Of a stretch of DNA of 64,000 nucleotides, positions 28,801-38,059 are shown in pieces (the first letter of the stretch is position 1; each line of letters opens with the position of its first letter). Made by a program: the position numbers and the translations under genes. The stretch is taken from NCBI GenBank assembly GCA_030447865.1, contig JAUJOD010000001.1:854909-918908 (forward strand), read 5' to 3'. The DNA is from Nocardioidaceae bacterium. Its GTDB lineage: Bacteria; Actinomycetota; Actinomycetes; Propionibacteriales; Nocardioidaceae. The notes beneath the pieces are model-generated. The model had not been told where the DNA came from. It did not search any database and was given only the letters and a program-made list of their open reading frames with translations.

Positions 28801-28983
28801 TCACGCCTTCGGCACGAGGATCCATAGCACGAGGTACACAAGTTCGCCGGCTCCGGTGAGCCCGAAGATGACGAAGAGAATGCGGACCAGTGTGGTGGAC
28901 ACACCGAACCGATTGGCCAGACCGGCGCAGACGCCGGCGATCATCTTTCCGTCGCGGGGGCGGACCAGTTCTCGACTTGTCAT
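28801..28983 (-). CDS. PspC-domain membrane protein
   Basis: The 60-residue protein consists only of a PspC domain: RDGKMIAGVCAGLANRFGVSTTLVRILFV followed by a hydrophobic C-terminal half. PspC proteins act in envelope stress responses in other bacteria; in actinobacteria small stand-alone versions are common and mostly unstudied. One, possibly two, membrane segments are visible. The ATG is at 28983. It is divergent from the TPR protein gene and convergent with purQ. Confidence 0.9.
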   Translation of the reverse strand: MTSRELVRPRDGKMIAGVCAGLANRFGVSTTLVRILFVIFGLTGAGELVYLVLWILVPKA

Positions 28984-29098
28984 GTCGCCGACGTACCCGG
29001 AATCGTTACAAGGTATCGGCTTGCCTCCGACGGTTCGGTTGTCGCCGCCTCCCGGTACCCCTCCACGGGCAAGCCGACGTGGCAGGCGGGGGGCGACG

Positions 29099-29773
29099 AT
29101 GAGTGCGGAAGAACGAATCGACCGTGCCAGGGTGCTCTATGAGCGCGCTGTCTTCGGTGGCGATGTGGACGCGCTGGTGGTGGCCGAGGCGGCGCTCGAC
29201 GCAGTAGAGGCCGATCTCGCCTTGGCCCGTGGCCGGGTCATTCATGCGCGATTCCTCGAGCGGCGAGCCACCCAGTCCAGCGAGATTCTCCCCGACGGAG
29301 ACGAGGACCTGCGGGAGCTGGGCTTGTTCGAGCGTGCGGCGGCGCTCTACCGGATGCTAGGTGACGTACGCGGCGAGGGCGAGGCGCTGTTCTGGATCGG
29401 TTGCTTTCACCAGGTCGTCCGTCACGACAACGACACCGCAGTCCCCGTTCTTGAGCGGTCGTCCGAGCTCGCGGCGCAGGTCGGCGACAAGTTGACGGTG
29501 TCCTACGCGCTCAGACACCTAGGGATCGCGGACCATGCCGCCGGCCGGCTGGACACTGCACGCCAACGTTTGGAGGAGTCAACGCGGCTTCGCCGAGAAA
29601 TCGGCTTCCTGCCCGGGGTGGCGGCAAACATGATCGGGCTGGCTTACATCGCCGCCGGAGAAGGCCGCCGCGACGCGGCACTTGCAATGATCGAGGAGGC
29701 GGCCACGATCGCGGAGACCAGCGGTGCGCAAGGCATCTTGCGCTCGGTCGAGCAGGCGCGCTCGCAGCTGTAG
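29099..29773 (+). CDS. TPR-like helical repeat protein
   Basis: The 224-residue soluble protein consists of helical hairpins with TPR-like patterns (LGLFERAAALYRMLGDVRGEGEALFWIG; YALRHLGIADHAAGRLDTARQRLEES; IGLAYIAAGEGRRDAALAMIEEA). It probably mediates protein contacts; no catalytic motif is seen. The ATG at 29099 follows a G-rich stretch (ggcggggggcg) that may act as ribosome site. The neighbours (PspC, hypothetical protein) do not suggest a role. Confidence 0.78.
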   Translation: MSAEERIDRARVLYERAVFGGDVDALVVAEAALDAVEADLALARGRVIHARFLERRATQSSEILPDGDEDLRELGLFERAAALYRMLGDVRGEGEALFWIGCFHQVVRHDNDTAVPVLERSSELAAQVGDKLTVSYALRHLGIADHAAGRLDTARQRLEESTRLRREIGFLPGVAANMIGLAYIAAGEGRRDAALAMIEEAATIAETSGAQGILRSVEQARSQL

Positions 29774-29781
29774 GCACCACG

Positions 29782-30333
29782 CTACGAGGAACGTCGCAGT
29801 TCCGCCAACGTCCGGGTGCGGGCCGCCTGCCCTCCGCGCGTAAGCCTCCACAGCGAGAACCGGGAGAGGCGGGCGAGCGCCTCGACGTCATCGACGCCGA
29901 GCAGTGCCGCGACCGGCCCCATGGCGGCAGCGGAGCTCTCGGCCTGGGTGATCAGCGCGAGAACCTCGGGCAGGTTCGCTGCCACGCGGTCATGGAGCTC
30001 GAGGTCTGCAATGCGCCGTCGCCTGATCACCGCCGGGTCGTTGTCGTCAGGGTCGGCACCGAACGGGTACTCCGCACCGGCTGTCTCCCAAAGCCGGTCG
30101 ATGCGGTCGGCTACCAGAGTCAGCGCCGCGATGAGATCCGGGATCTGACGTGTGCTGAGCACTGGGTTCCGCCCGTCGTTCGTGCTCAGGTGAACGTGCG
30201 GCCCCCGTGTTCCGGTGTCAGCGTGGCTCGCGAACCAACCTGCGATGTTGAGCCACTGGTCGCGGATGCCGGTCTCGAGGGACGCGTGTGCGTCCCCGTC
30301 GTCCGCTGCTTCCTCGTCTCGGTCGGGTTCCAT
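29782..30333 (-). CDS. Conserved-looking hypothetical protein
   Basis: The 183-residue acidic protein is without recognised domains. An N-terminal Asp/Glu-rich segment is followed by a Trp- and His-containing part (QWLNIAGWFASHAD) and a mostly helical C-terminal half (VIRRRRIADLELHDRVAANL; GVDDVEALARLSRFSLWRL). ATG at 30333 (MEPDRDEEAADDGD) is preferred to one at 30360. It converges with the TPR gene, 8 nt apart. Composition and codon use look like the rest of the chromosome, so it is probably a real gene of unknown function. Confidence 0.65.
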   Translation of the reverse strand: MEPDRDEEAADDGDAHASLETGIRDQWLNIAGWFASHADTGTRGPHVHLSTNDGRNPVLSTRQIPDLIAALTLVADRIDRLWETAGAEYPFGADPDDNDPAVIRRRRIADLELHDRVAANLPEVLALITQAESSAAAMGPVAALLGVDDVEALARLSRFSLWRLTRGGQAARTRTLAELRRSS

Positions 30334-30412
30334 TGTCCCAGGGTAGTGACGGGCGACCACCGGCGATCGCGCTCGGTCACGCGATCCAACGGAGACGCTC
30401 CGCTCGACGGGT

Positions 30413-30698
30413 TCAGGCGCCCCAGCGTTCGGCCAGCGTGGTGATGACCTTCAGGTCGCGGGTGGTTGCCACCCCGAGCGCCAGCTCGAGGCGAGCGTTG
30501 CTGAGCTTGGCCGCTTGGACGCCACGGGTGAGCCAGACGTGCACCGCCCGGCCGACGACCCGGGCCGCCTCGCCCTCGAAGCTCAGCGCGTCGACCGCTG
30601 CCGCCGCGGCCGCGTCAGGTTGGTCACGCAGCAGCGTCACGTAGCGACGGCACTCTCCTGAGGTTGATGGCGCGCAGAAACGCGACGTACGTGGCCAT
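30413..30698 (-). pseudogene. DUF1697 gene remnant with internal deletion
   Basis: Read from 30698 on the minus strand, the DNA starts MATYVAFLRAINL, the typical DUF1697 N-terminus, and soon meets a stop. In another frame it ends with GRAVHVWLTRGVQAAKLSNA and ATTRDLKVITTLAE, the typical DUF1697 C-terminus. About 80 middle residues are missing, and the two parts are in different frames, so the gene is dead. It lies directly before the second pur inverted repeat. Confidence 0.75.
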
Positions 30699-30731
30699 GA
30701 CACCAGCCTCTCAGGCACCACGATGCACATC

Positions 30732-30782
30732 GCAAGGATCCGACGTGCAGCACGCTGGAGCGGTTTGAGCGTCGGATCTTGC
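30732..30782 (+). promoter_or_regulatory. Inverted repeat upstream of purL, copy 2 of the shared pur element
   Basis: GATCCGACG (30737-30745) and CGTCGGATC (30770-30778) are separated by 24 nt, exactly as in copy 1. GCAA and TTGC extend the pairing to 13 bp, with a bulged G on the left. The outer pairs differ from copy 1 but stay complementary. It ends 20 nt before the purL GTG, so as RNA it would lie in the leader, close to the ribosome site. Confidence 0.75.
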
Positions 30783-30802
30783 TGCTCTGTAGCATCACCG
30801 CA

Positions 30803-33085
30803 GTGACAGCACAGCGTGTCATCGACACGGTCTCGGCCGCCGAGAAGGATCCTGACGCGCAGCAACCGTGGGCCGATCTGGGGCTCAAGCCCGACGAGTA
30901 CGCCCAGCTGCGGGAGATCCTGGGTCGCCGGCCCACGTCGTCAGAGCTCGCCATGTACTCCGTGATGTGGAGCGAGCACTGCTCCTACAAGTCCAGCAAG
31001 GTGCACCTGCGCCAGTTCGGCGACACCATGACCGACGCGATGCGCGAGCGACTCCTCGTGGGGATGGGCGAGAACGCCGGCGTCGTCGACATCGGCGACG
31101 GGTACGCCGTGACGTTCAAGGTCGAGTCGCACAACCACCCGTCGTACGTCGAGCCCTATCAAGGCGCCGCCACCGGGGTCGGCGGCATCGTGCGCGACAT
31201 CTTGTCGATGGGTGCCCGGCCGGTCGCGGTCTTGGACCCGCTCCGGTTCGGACCGCTTGAGGCCGACGACACCCGACGGGTGCTGCCCGGCGTCGTGGCC
31301 GGCGTCGGGGGCTACGGCAACTGCCTGGGGTTGCCGAACATCGGCGGCGAGGTCGTCTTCGACCCGTCGTACGCCGGGAACCCGCTGGTCAACGCGCTGT
31401 GCGTCGGGTTGCTGCGGCACGACCAGATCCACCTCGCCAAGGCATCCGGCGCCGGCAACCAGGTGATCGTGTACGGCGCCAAGACCGGCGGCGACGGGAT
31501 CGGCGGCGTGTCGGTGCTGGCGTCGGAGACCTTCGACGAGACCGGCCCCGCCAAGCGGCCCAGCGTGCAGGTCGGCGACCCGTTCATGGAGAAGCTGCTG
31601 ATCGAGTGCACGCTCGAGCTGTTCGCCGAGGGCATCATCTCCGGCATCCAAGACCTCGGTGGCGCAGGTCTGTCATGCGCAACCTCTGAGCTCGCCAGCG
31701 CCGGAGACGGCGGCATGCACATCTGGCTCGACCGAGTGCCGCTGCGAGACGCGTCGCTGGCTCCGGAGGAGATCTTGATGAGCGAGTCGCAGGAACGGAT
31801 GATGGCGATCGTCGAGCCCTCGAGCGTCGAGCGATTCACGCAGATCTGCCGCACGTGGGACGTCGACGCCAGCGTGATCGGGGAGGTGACCAACACCGGT
31901 CGGCTGGTGATCGAATGGCACGGCGAGACGATCGTCGACGTACCACCGGGCTCGGTGGCTCACGAGGGGCCCGTGTACCAACGGCCGTACGCCCGCCCGG
32001 CCACCCAGGACGAACTACAGGCTGACAGCGCCGACCGGCTCCCGCGCCCGCGCAGCGGCAACGGGCTGCGCGCGACGCTCCTGACCCTCGCCGCATCGCC
32101 GAACCTGTGCGACAAGTCGTGGGTCACCGACCAGTACGACCGGTACGTACAGGGCAACACCGTGCTGGCGCAGCCGGAGGACGCCGGTGTCGTCCGCGTC
32201 GACGAGCAGACCGGGCTCGGCGTGGCGGTGGCGACCGACTGCAACGGCCGGTTCGTGCGGCTCGACCCGTTCGCCGGCGCCCAGCTGGCGCTGGCCGAGG
32301 CCTACCGCAACGTCGCGACCAGCGGCGCCCGCCCGATCGCGGTCACCGACTGCCTCAACTTCGGCTCACCCGAGGACCCGGCAGTGATGTGGCAGTTCGC
32401 CGAGGCCACTCGGGGACTGGCGGAGGGTTGCCGCGCTCTCGGTATCCCCGTCACTGGCGGCAACGTCAGCTTCTACAACCAGACCGGCGACGCGGCGATC
32501 CTGCCCACGCCGGTGGTCGGCGTGCTGGGAGTCATCGACGACGTACGGCGACGTACACCGCTCGGCTTCTTCGCGGAAGGCCAGCACATCTGGCTGCTCG
32601 GCGAGACCCGCGACGAGCTGAGTGGCTCCGAGTGGGCGCACGCGCTGCACGGTCACCTCGGCGGTCTGCCGCCTCGGGTCGATCTCGACGCTGACCGCGC
32701 CCTGGCCGACGTCTTGATCGACGCCTCGCGCCGTCGGCTCGTCGCCGCGGCGCATGACCTCTCCGACGGCGGGCTCGCCCAGGCGCTTGTCGAGTCGTGC
32801 CTGCGAGACGGCGTCGGCGCGTCGATCAGCCTGCCTTCTGGCCTCGACCCCTTCATAGCGCTGTTCAGCGAGTCGACGGCGCGGGCCGTCGTCGCCGTAG
32901 CGGCGGAGCACGAAGCCCGTTTCACCGACCTGTGTACGGCGCGCGGAGTCCACCACGCACAGATCGGCGTGACCCAAGGCCGCGACCGCGAGGCAGCGCT
33001 CGACGTGTATGACCAGTTCCGCATCCCGCTGACCGAACTGCGCGCTGCCTGGTCAGCAACCCTGCCCGCAGCGTTTGCGGACTAG
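30803..33085 (+). CDS. purL: FGAM synthase large subunit PurL
   Basis: PurL converts FGAR to FGAM with ATP and ammonia from PurQ. The 760-residue protein is the short, non-fused type that needs PurS and PurQ. It carries the [15 protein letters not shown] signature, [10 protein letters not shown], and two tandem AIR-synthetase-like halves (second: [39 protein letters not shown]). GTG at 30803 is preferred over TTG at 30779, since the latter falls inside the inverted repeat. It follows the pur element by 20 nt. Confidence 0.96.
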   Translation: MTAQRVIDTVSAAEKDPDAQQPWADLGLKPDEYAQLREILGRRPTSSELAMYSVMWSEHCSYKSSKVHLRQFGDTMTDAMRERLLVGMGENAGVVDIGDGYAVTFKVESHNHPSYVEPYQGAATGVGGIVRDILSMGARPVAVLDPLRFGPLEADDTRRVLPGVVAGVGGYGNCLGLPNIGGEVVFDPSYAGNPLVNALCVGLLRHDQIHLAKASGAGNQVIVYGAKTGGDGIGGVSVLASETFDETGPAKRPSVQVGDPFMEKLLIECTLELFAEGIISGIQDLGGAGLSCATSELASAGDGGMHIWLDRVPLRDASLAPEEILMSESQERMMAIVEPSSVERFTQICRTWDVDASVIGEVTNTGRLVIEWHGETIVDVPPGSVAHEGPVYQRPYARPATQDELQADSADRLPRPRSGNGLRATLLTLAASPNLCDKSWVTDQYDRYVQGNTVLAQPEDAGVVRVDEQTGLGVAVATDCNGRFVRLDPFAGAQLALAEAYRNVATSGARPIAVTDCLNFGSPEDPAVMWQFAEATRGLAEGCRALGIPVTGGNVSFYNQTGDAAILPTPVVGVLGVIDDVRRRTPLGFFAEGQHIWLLGETRDELSGSEWAHALHGHLGGLPPRVDLDADRALADVLIDASRRRLVAAAHDLSDGGLAQALVESCLRDGVGASISLPSGLDPFIALFSESTARAVVAVAAEHEARFTDLCTARGVHHAQIGVTQGRDREAALDVYDQFRIPLTELRAAWSATLPAAFAD

Positions 33086-33089
33086 ACAC

Positions 33090-33464
33090 ATGCCGGCACG
33101 ACTGCGTCAGTTGCCCGGCCCGGAACTCGGAGCGGTGCTGGCGCGGATTGACGAGGCGACGCTTTCGGGCGAGCCTCCCGACACGGCGGATCTCCGGGCA
33201 GCCGTCAAGCACTTCCTTGCGGTGCTGGCCGCGCGCGCACCAGGAAAGAGCGTCGAGGTGCGGGTGCCGCCGTACGCAGCGGTGCAGTGCGTCGAGGGTG
33301 CCCGCCACATCCGTGGGAAGCCCCCTGCGGTGGTGGAGACCGAGGCGGTGACCTGGATCGCCCTGGCGCGCGGTCAGTTGGGTTTTGTGGAGGCGGTAGA
33401 CGCAGGCAGGGTTCGAGCGTCGGGTGAGCGATCGGACCTCACCGAGCACCTCCCGCTGGTCTGA
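33090..33464 (+). CDS. Sterol carrier family (SCP-like) protein
   Basis: The 124-residue small soluble protein recalls the bacterial sterol-carrier-like family that often follows purL or precedes purF in actinobacteria. Recognisable parts are PGKSVEVRVPPYAAVQC, the GARHIRGKPPAVVETEAVTW core and a C-terminal HLPLV. A hydrophobic ligand pocket is expected by analogy; no ligand is known. ATG at 33090 follows the purL stop by 4 nt, so it is co-transcribed with purL. Confidence 0.8.
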   Translation: MPARLRQLPGPELGAVLARIDEATLSGEPPDTADLRAAVKHFLAVLAARAPGKSVEVRVPPYAAVQCVEGARHIRGKPPAVVETEAVTWIALARGQLGFVEAVDAGRVRASGERSDLTEHLPLV

Positions 33465-33478
33465 CTTGCTCCCACCGC

Positions 33479-33563
33479 GTACGTCTTTCGACACGCGACG
33501 GCAGACGGCGGCTGGCCGGGGCGGGGGCCGTACGTCTTCGGACACGTGACGGCAGACGGCGGC
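33479..33563. repeat. Two tandem 34-bp repeats (period 51)
   Basis: Copies at 33479-33512 and 33530-33563 start gtacgtctt and end gacggcagacggcggc, with three differences. CGTCT and AGACG inside each copy can pair. A CGGAC-N5-GTCCG hairpin follows at 33578-33592. The block lies between the SCP-like gene and the peptidase gene and may end the purL transcript. Its organisation recalls the repeat pair at 8651-8740. Confidence 0.7.
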
Positions 33564-33623
33564 GGCTCGGGCGTGTTCGGACGGCACGTCCGTTCAGGTC
33601 TGAGCGTCGATAACATCGCGCGC

Positions 33624-34964
33624 ATGAGTTCTGATCTGCGAGCCGCGGTGGCGGCGATCCTGCCGGGCGTTCGTGCCGACCTCGAAGACCTGGTGCGCAT
33701 CCAATCGGTGAGCGCCGACCCAGCCCGCGCCGATCAGGTACGCCGCTCGGCTGAGGCCACCGCGGGACTCTTCCGCCAAGCCGGGCTGGAGGTGGAGATC
33801 ATCTCCGCTGACGGCGGGATGCCCGCGGTGCTTGCCCACAAACCCGGTCCGCCGGGAGCGCCGACCGTGCTGCTGTACGCCCACCATGACGTCCAACCCG
33901 AGGGCGACCCGTCGACGTGGAACTCTCAACCGTTCGAGCCAACCGAACGTGGCGACCGGCTGTTCGCCCGCGGCGTCGCTGACGACAAGGCCGGCATCGC
34001 TGCCCATCTGGCGGCGATCCGGGCGCACGGCGACGACCTGCCCGTCGGCGTGACGGTCTTCGTCGAAGGGGAGGAGGAAGTGGGGTCGCCAACCCTCGAC
34101 GCGCTGTTGACGACGTACCGCGAACAGCTGGCCAGCGACGTCATCGTCATCGCCGACTCGGCGAACTGGGAGATCGGCACCCCCGCCCTCACCACGTCGC
34201 TGCGCGGCCTCGCCGACTGTGTGGTCGAGGTCCGGGCGCTTGACCACGCCGTGCACTCCGGCATGTGGGGAGGCGTCGCCCCCGATGCGCTGATCGCGCT
34301 CTGCCGGCTCATCGCCACCCTGCACGATGACAACGGTGACGTCGCTGTACCCGGCCTGATTACGGGCAAGGCCGCCGATCTCCAGTACGACGAGCACCGG
34401 CTGCGCGCTGACGCCGGTATCGCCGAGGGGGTGGAGCTGATCGGCACCGGCTCGGTCGTCGACCGCCTCTGGGCCAGACCGGCGATCTCGGTCATCGCCC
34501 TCGACGCCACCCGGGTCGCCGACGCCAGCAACACGCTCATCCCCGCGGCCCGCGCCAAGATCAGCCTCCGCGTGGCACCCGGCGATGACGCGCGTCGAGC
34601 GCTCGACCAGCTGAGTCAGCATCTGGTCGAGTCCGCCCCTTGGGGCGTCCAGGTGACGGTCACCGACGGGGACGTCGGCCAACCGTTCACTGTCGACGCC
34701 AACGGCCCGGCGTACGACGCCGCGCGGGCCGCTTTCGCGGAGGCGTGGGACGGCACGGCGCCCGTCGACATCGGCGTCGGTGGGTCAATCCCCTTCATTG
34801 CCGCCTTCGCTGAGATGTTCCCGGCCGCAGCGATCCTGGTGACCGGCGTCGAGGACCCCGACACCCGGGCGCATGGTGCGAACGAGGGGCTGCACCTGGC
34901 GGAGTTCGAGCGGGTGTGCCTCGCCGAGGCGCTGCTGCTCCAGAAGCTTGCCGACAGTACGTAG
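33624..34964 (+). CDS. M20-family dipeptidase
   Basis: This is a predicted dinuclear zinc peptidase of 446 residues (carboxypeptidase/dipeptidase type) in the cytoplasm. Metal and catalytic residues are visible: H in LLYAHHDVQPEGD, the bridging Asp in ARGVADDKAG, the catalytic Glu pair in FVEGEEEVGSP, IADSAN, and the C-terminal His in AHGANEGLHL. A dimerisation domain is inserted around residues 200-330. ATG at 33624 is chosen over an in-frame start at 33546 in the repeat region. purF follows 9 nt after the stop, so the two may be co-transcribed. Confidence 0.92.
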   Translation: MSSDLRAAVAAILPGVRADLEDLVRIQSVSADPARADQVRRSAEATAGLFRQAGLEVEIISADGGMPAVLAHKPGPPGAPTVLLYAHHDVQPEGDPSTWNSQPFEPTERGDRLFARGVADDKAGIAAHLAAIRAHGDDLPVGVTVFVEGEEEVGSPTLDALLTTYREQLASDVIVIADSANWEIGTPALTTSLRGLADCVVEVRALDHAVHSGMWGGVAPDALIALCRLIATLHDDNGDVAVPGLITGKAADLQYDEHRLRADAGIAEGVELIGTGSVVDRLWARPAISVIALDATRVADASNTLIPAARAKISLRVAPGDDARRALDQLSQHLVESAPWGVQVTVTDGDVGQPFTVDANGPAYDAARAAFAEAWDGTAPVDIGVGGSIPFIAAFAEMFPAAAILVTGVEDPDTRAHGANEGLHLAEFERVCLAEALLLQKLADST

Positions 34965-34973
34965 ACTGCGTTA

Positions 34974-36533
34974 GTGGCTCGCGGCGACGGACGGCTCACT
35001 TCTGACCTTGATCCGCACGAACTCGGACCGCAAGATGCGTGCGGGGTCTTCGGTGTCTGGGCCCCCGGTGAAGACGTCGCAAAGCTGACCTACTTCGGGC
35101 TCTACGCCTTGCAGCACCGGGGGCAGGAGTCGGCGGGCATCGCGGTCGCGAACGGTCGACAGATCCTCGTCTACAAGGACATGGGCCTGGTGTCCCAGGT
35201 CTTCGACGAGTCAACCCTCGCCTCGCTCAACGGCCACGTGGCGGTCGGCCACTCCCGCTACTCCACCACCGGTTCCAGCGTCTGGCAGAACGCCCAACCG
35301 ACGTTCCGCTCCACACCCGTCGGCTCGATAGCCCTGGCCCACAACGGCAACCTCACCAACACCGGTGACCTGGCCCGCCGGGTCGACGAGCTGGCGGTGA
35401 CCAATGGTCAACTCGACGTACCGACTCAGCAGTTGCGGGCCACCGAGGCGTCGACCGACACCGACCTCGTCACCGCGCTGCTCGCGGCTTATCCCGACCG
35501 GCCGGTCGAGCAGGCGGCGCTGGAGGTGTTGCCAACGCTGCACGGCGCGTTCTGCTTCGTGTTCATGGACCAAGGCGCGTTGTACGCCGCGCGCGACCCG
35601 CAAGGAATCAGGCCCTTGGTCCTCGGCCGGCTCGAGCGCGGCTGGGTGGTCGCGTCGGAGACAGCGGCGCTCGACATCGTTGGTGCGTCCTTCATTCGCG
35701 AGGTGGAGCCCGGTGAGCTCATCGCGATTGACGAGGACGGCCTGCGCAGTCGGCGTTTCGCGGGGGCCGAGCCCAAGGGGTGCTTGTTCGAGTTCGTCTA
35801 CCTCGCCCGCCCCGACACCCTCATCAGCGGTCAGCGGGTGCATACGGTGCGGGCCGAGATCGGCAGGACGCTGGCGCGGGAGTTCCCTGTCGACGCCGAC
35901 CTCGTGATCCCGGTCCCGGAGTCAGGGACGCCGGCGGCCATCGGGTACGCCGAGGAGAGCAAGATCCCCTACGGCCAAGGCTTTGTGAAGAACTCCTACG
36001 TCGGCCGCACCTTCATCCAGCCAAGCAACACGATCCGACAGCTCGGCATCCGGCTGAAGCTCAACGCGCTGCGCGACGTCATCGAGGGCAAGCGGCTGGT
36101 AGTCGTCGACGACTCGATCGTGCGAGGTAACACCCAGCGGGCCCAGGTGCGGATGCTGCGCGAGGCCGGAGCGCGTGAGGTGCACGTGCGGATCGCCAGC
36201 CCGCCCGTCAAGTGGCCCTGCTTCTACGGGATCGACTTCGCGACCCGGGCCGAGCTTATCGCCAACGGCATGAGCACCGACGAGATCTGCCGGTCCATCG
36301 GCGCGGACTCGCTGGCCTATGTCTCACTTGACGGTCTGGTGGCCGCGAGCCGGGTACCGAAGAACGATCTGTGCCGCGCCTGTTTCGACGGCGTCTACCC
36401 CGTCGAGCTGCCGGAGCCGCGCTTGCTCGGTAAGCACCTGCTCGAGCAGAAGCTCGACGCGCCGCTCGGCCCAGACGGTTTGTCCGCGACCCTTGCCGGC
36501 GGCGGCGCAGCGGACGCGCTGACCCGCCCGTGA
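34974..36533 (+). CDS. purF: Amidophosphoribosyltransferase
   Basis: PurF commits PRPP to purine synthesis by forming phosphoribosylamine with glutamine. The 519-residue protein is of the B. subtilis type. A propeptide precedes the catalytic Cys23 (in DACGVFGVW), which must be exposed by cleavage. The glutaminase domain is followed by the PRPP motif VVVDDSIVRGNT. Cysteines in FEFVYLARP/KWPCFYGID/LCRACFDG positions fit a [4Fe-4S] cluster. The start is GTG. The stop overlaps the purM start in GTGA. Confidence 0.96.
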   Translation: MARGDGRLTSDLDPHELGPQDACGVFGVWAPGEDVAKLTYFGLYALQHRGQESAGIAVANGRQILVYKDMGLVSQVFDESTLASLNGHVAVGHSRYSTTGSSVWQNAQPTFRSTPVGSIALAHNGNLTNTGDLARRVDELAVTNGQLDVPTQQLRATEASTDTDLVTALLAAYPDRPVEQAALEVLPTLHGAFCFVFMDQGALYAARDPQGIRPLVLGRLERGWVVASETAALDIVGASFIREVEPGELIAIDEDGLRSRRFAGAEPKGCLFEFVYLARPDTLISGQRVHTVRAEIGRTLAREFPVDADLVIPVPESGTPAAIGYAEESKIPYGQGFVKNSYVGRTFIQPSNTIRQLGIRLKLNALRDVIEGKRLVVVDDSIVRGNTQRAQVRMLREAGAREVHVRIASPPVKWPCFYGIDFATRAELIANGMSTDEICRSIGADSLAYVSLDGLVAASRVPKNDLCRACFDGVYPVELPEPRLLGKHLLEQKLDAPLGPDGLSATLAGGGAADALTRP

Positions 36534-37609
36534 CCGGCGAGACACCCACCGCCGAACGGTCGCCGTACGCCGCGGCAGGTGTCTCGATCGAGGCCGGTGA
36601 CCGCGCCGTCGCGCTGATGAAGCAGTGGGTCGACAAGGCGCGCCGCCCAGAGGTGGTGGGGGGGATCGGCGGCTTCGCCGGCCTCTTCGACGCGTCGGCG
36701 CTGCGCAGCTACCGCCGGCCGTTGCTCGCCACCAGCGCCGACGGCGTCGGGACGAAGGTCGCCGTCGCTCAGCAGCTCGACAAGCACGACACGATCGGGT
36801 TCGACCTGGTCGCGATGCTGGTCGACGACCTCGTGGTGTGCGGCGCCGAGCCGCTGTTCATGACCGACTACATCGCTTGCGGCAAGGTCGTGCCCGACCG
36901 CATCGCCACGATCGTGAAGGGCATTGCGGAAGCGTGCGTCGTGGCGGGCTGCGCGTTGCTGGGCGGCGAGACCGCCGAGCACCCCGGCCTGCTCGGTCCT
37001 GACGAGTACGACGTTGCCGGCTCCACGACCGGTGTGGTCGAAGCCGACGAGGTGCTCGGTGCCGACCGCGTCCAGCCGGGCGACGTACTCATTGCCATGG
37101 GTTCGTCGGGGCTGCACTCCAACGGCTACTCGCTGGTGCGGCGCGTGCTGCTCGAGCAGGCCGGGTGGTCGCTGGACCGTCAGGTCGACGAGCTGGGGCG
37201 CTCGGTTGGCGAGGAGCTGCTCGAACCCACCAGGATCTATGCGCTGCCGTGTCTGGCGCTCGCTCGGCACACCGCCACGCACGCCATGTCGCACGTCACC
37301 GGCGGCGGACTCGCCGCCAACCTCGCCCGGGTGCTACCGACGTCAGCCAGCGCGGTGGTGGACCGATCGACCTGGACACCTGCTCCGATCTTCGGCATGG
37401 TTCAGCAGGCCGGCGGCCTGAGCCAGGACGACATCGAGCAGACGCTGAACATGGGCGTCGGCATGGTCGCTGTCGTGGCCCCCGCCGACGCCGACCGGGC
37501 CGTCGCGGTGCTGACTGAGCGTGGTGTCGACTCCTGGGTGTGTGGCGAGGTGACCGCCGATCCTGCGGGCGAGGTCCGGCTGCACGGCTCGTACGGCGGC
37601 TCGGCCTAG
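36530..37609 (+). CDS. purM: AIR synthetase (phosphoribosylformylglycinamidine cyclo-ligase)
   Basis: PurM closes the imidazole ring of FGAM with ATP to form AIR. The 359-residue protein has the family signatures PYAAAGVSIEAGD, LLATSADGVGTKV, VDDLVVCGAEPLFMTDYIA, GGETAEHPG and HVTGGGLAANLARVLP. The GTG start overlaps the purF stop by 4 nt. A perfect hairpin 9 nt after its stop probably ends the purF-purM transcript. Confidence 0.96.
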   Translation: MTGETPTAERSPYAAAGVSIEAGDRAVALMKQWVDKARRPEVVGGIGGFAGLFDASALRSYRRPLLATSADGVGTKVAVAQQLDKHDTIGFDLVAMLVDDLVVCGAEPLFMTDYIACGKVVPDRIATIVKGIAEACVVAGCALLGGETAEHPGLLGPDEYDVAGSTTGVVEADEVLGADRVQPGDVLIAMGSSGLHSNGYSLVRRVLLEQAGWSLDRQVDELGRSVGEELLEPTRIYALPCLALARHTATHAMSHVTGGGLAANLARVLPTSASAVVDRSTWTPAPIFGMVQQAGGLSQDDIEQTLNMGVGMVAVVAPADADRAVAVLTERGVDSWVCGEVTADPAGEVRLHGSYGGSA

Positions 37610-37618
37610 CCGCAGGAC

Positions 37619-37635
37619 GGTTCGGCTGGCGAACC
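37619..37635 (+). terminator. Hairpin downstream of purM
   Basis: GGTTCG and CGAACC pair perfectly around a 5-nt loop, 9 nt after the purM stop codon. A short run of T lies a few bases downstream. It is a probable terminator of the purF-purM unit. Confidence 0.6.
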
Positions 37636-37789
37636 CCGACGTTTGCACCAGCGGCGGCCGGCTCAGACACTCGACAATCAGATGTGTGAGCAGGGCAACC
37701 GGCGGGTATCGTTGTCGGCACGACATGAGACAGAACAGATCGGGCGCCCTCGCGGTGATCCGTCACGAATTGCGAGGGGGTCGACCCGG

Positions 37790-38008
37790 ATGGGGCGCGG
37801 CCGTGCGAAGGCGAAGCAGACCAAGGTCGCTCGCGAACTGAAGTACCGCGAATTCAACACCGACTTCACCGAGTTGCAGCGTGAGCTCCACGGTGACACT
37901 CCGGCCGACTCCTCAGCCGACGATGTCGATGCCACTGACACCGCCGACGAGGCTGACGATCCGTACGCCGACGCCTACGACGAGACCTCACCGGCGAGCT
38001 GGCGCTAG
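37790..38008 (+). CDS. DUF3073 family protein
   Basis: The small 72-residue protein is common in actinobacteria and of unknown role. The basic N-terminal half MGRGRAKAKQTKVARELKY is the family signature and could bind nucleic acid. The C-terminal half is strongly acidic (Asp, Glu, Ala, Ser). ATG at 37790 is preferred because the upstream in-frame extension is not conserved-looking. It lies between purM and the dehydrogenase gene, an order I recall as similar in Streptomyces. Confidence 0.9.
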   Translation: MGRGRAKAKQTKVARELKYREFNTDFTELQRELHGDTPADSSADDVDATDTADEADDPYADAYDETSPASWR

Positions 38009-38020
38009 CCCGGTCACCGT

Positions 38021-38059
38021 TAGCCCAGCCAGATCTTGGGCTAGCCCAGCCAGATCTTG
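38021..38059. repeat. 21-bp tandem duplication at the 3' end of the dehydrogenase gene
   Basis: The 18-mer tagcccagccagatcttg occurs at 38021-38038 and 38042-38059. The second copy is the end of the minus-strand dehydrogenase gene, including its stop. The first is a non-coding duplicate just past it. Confidence 0.85.
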
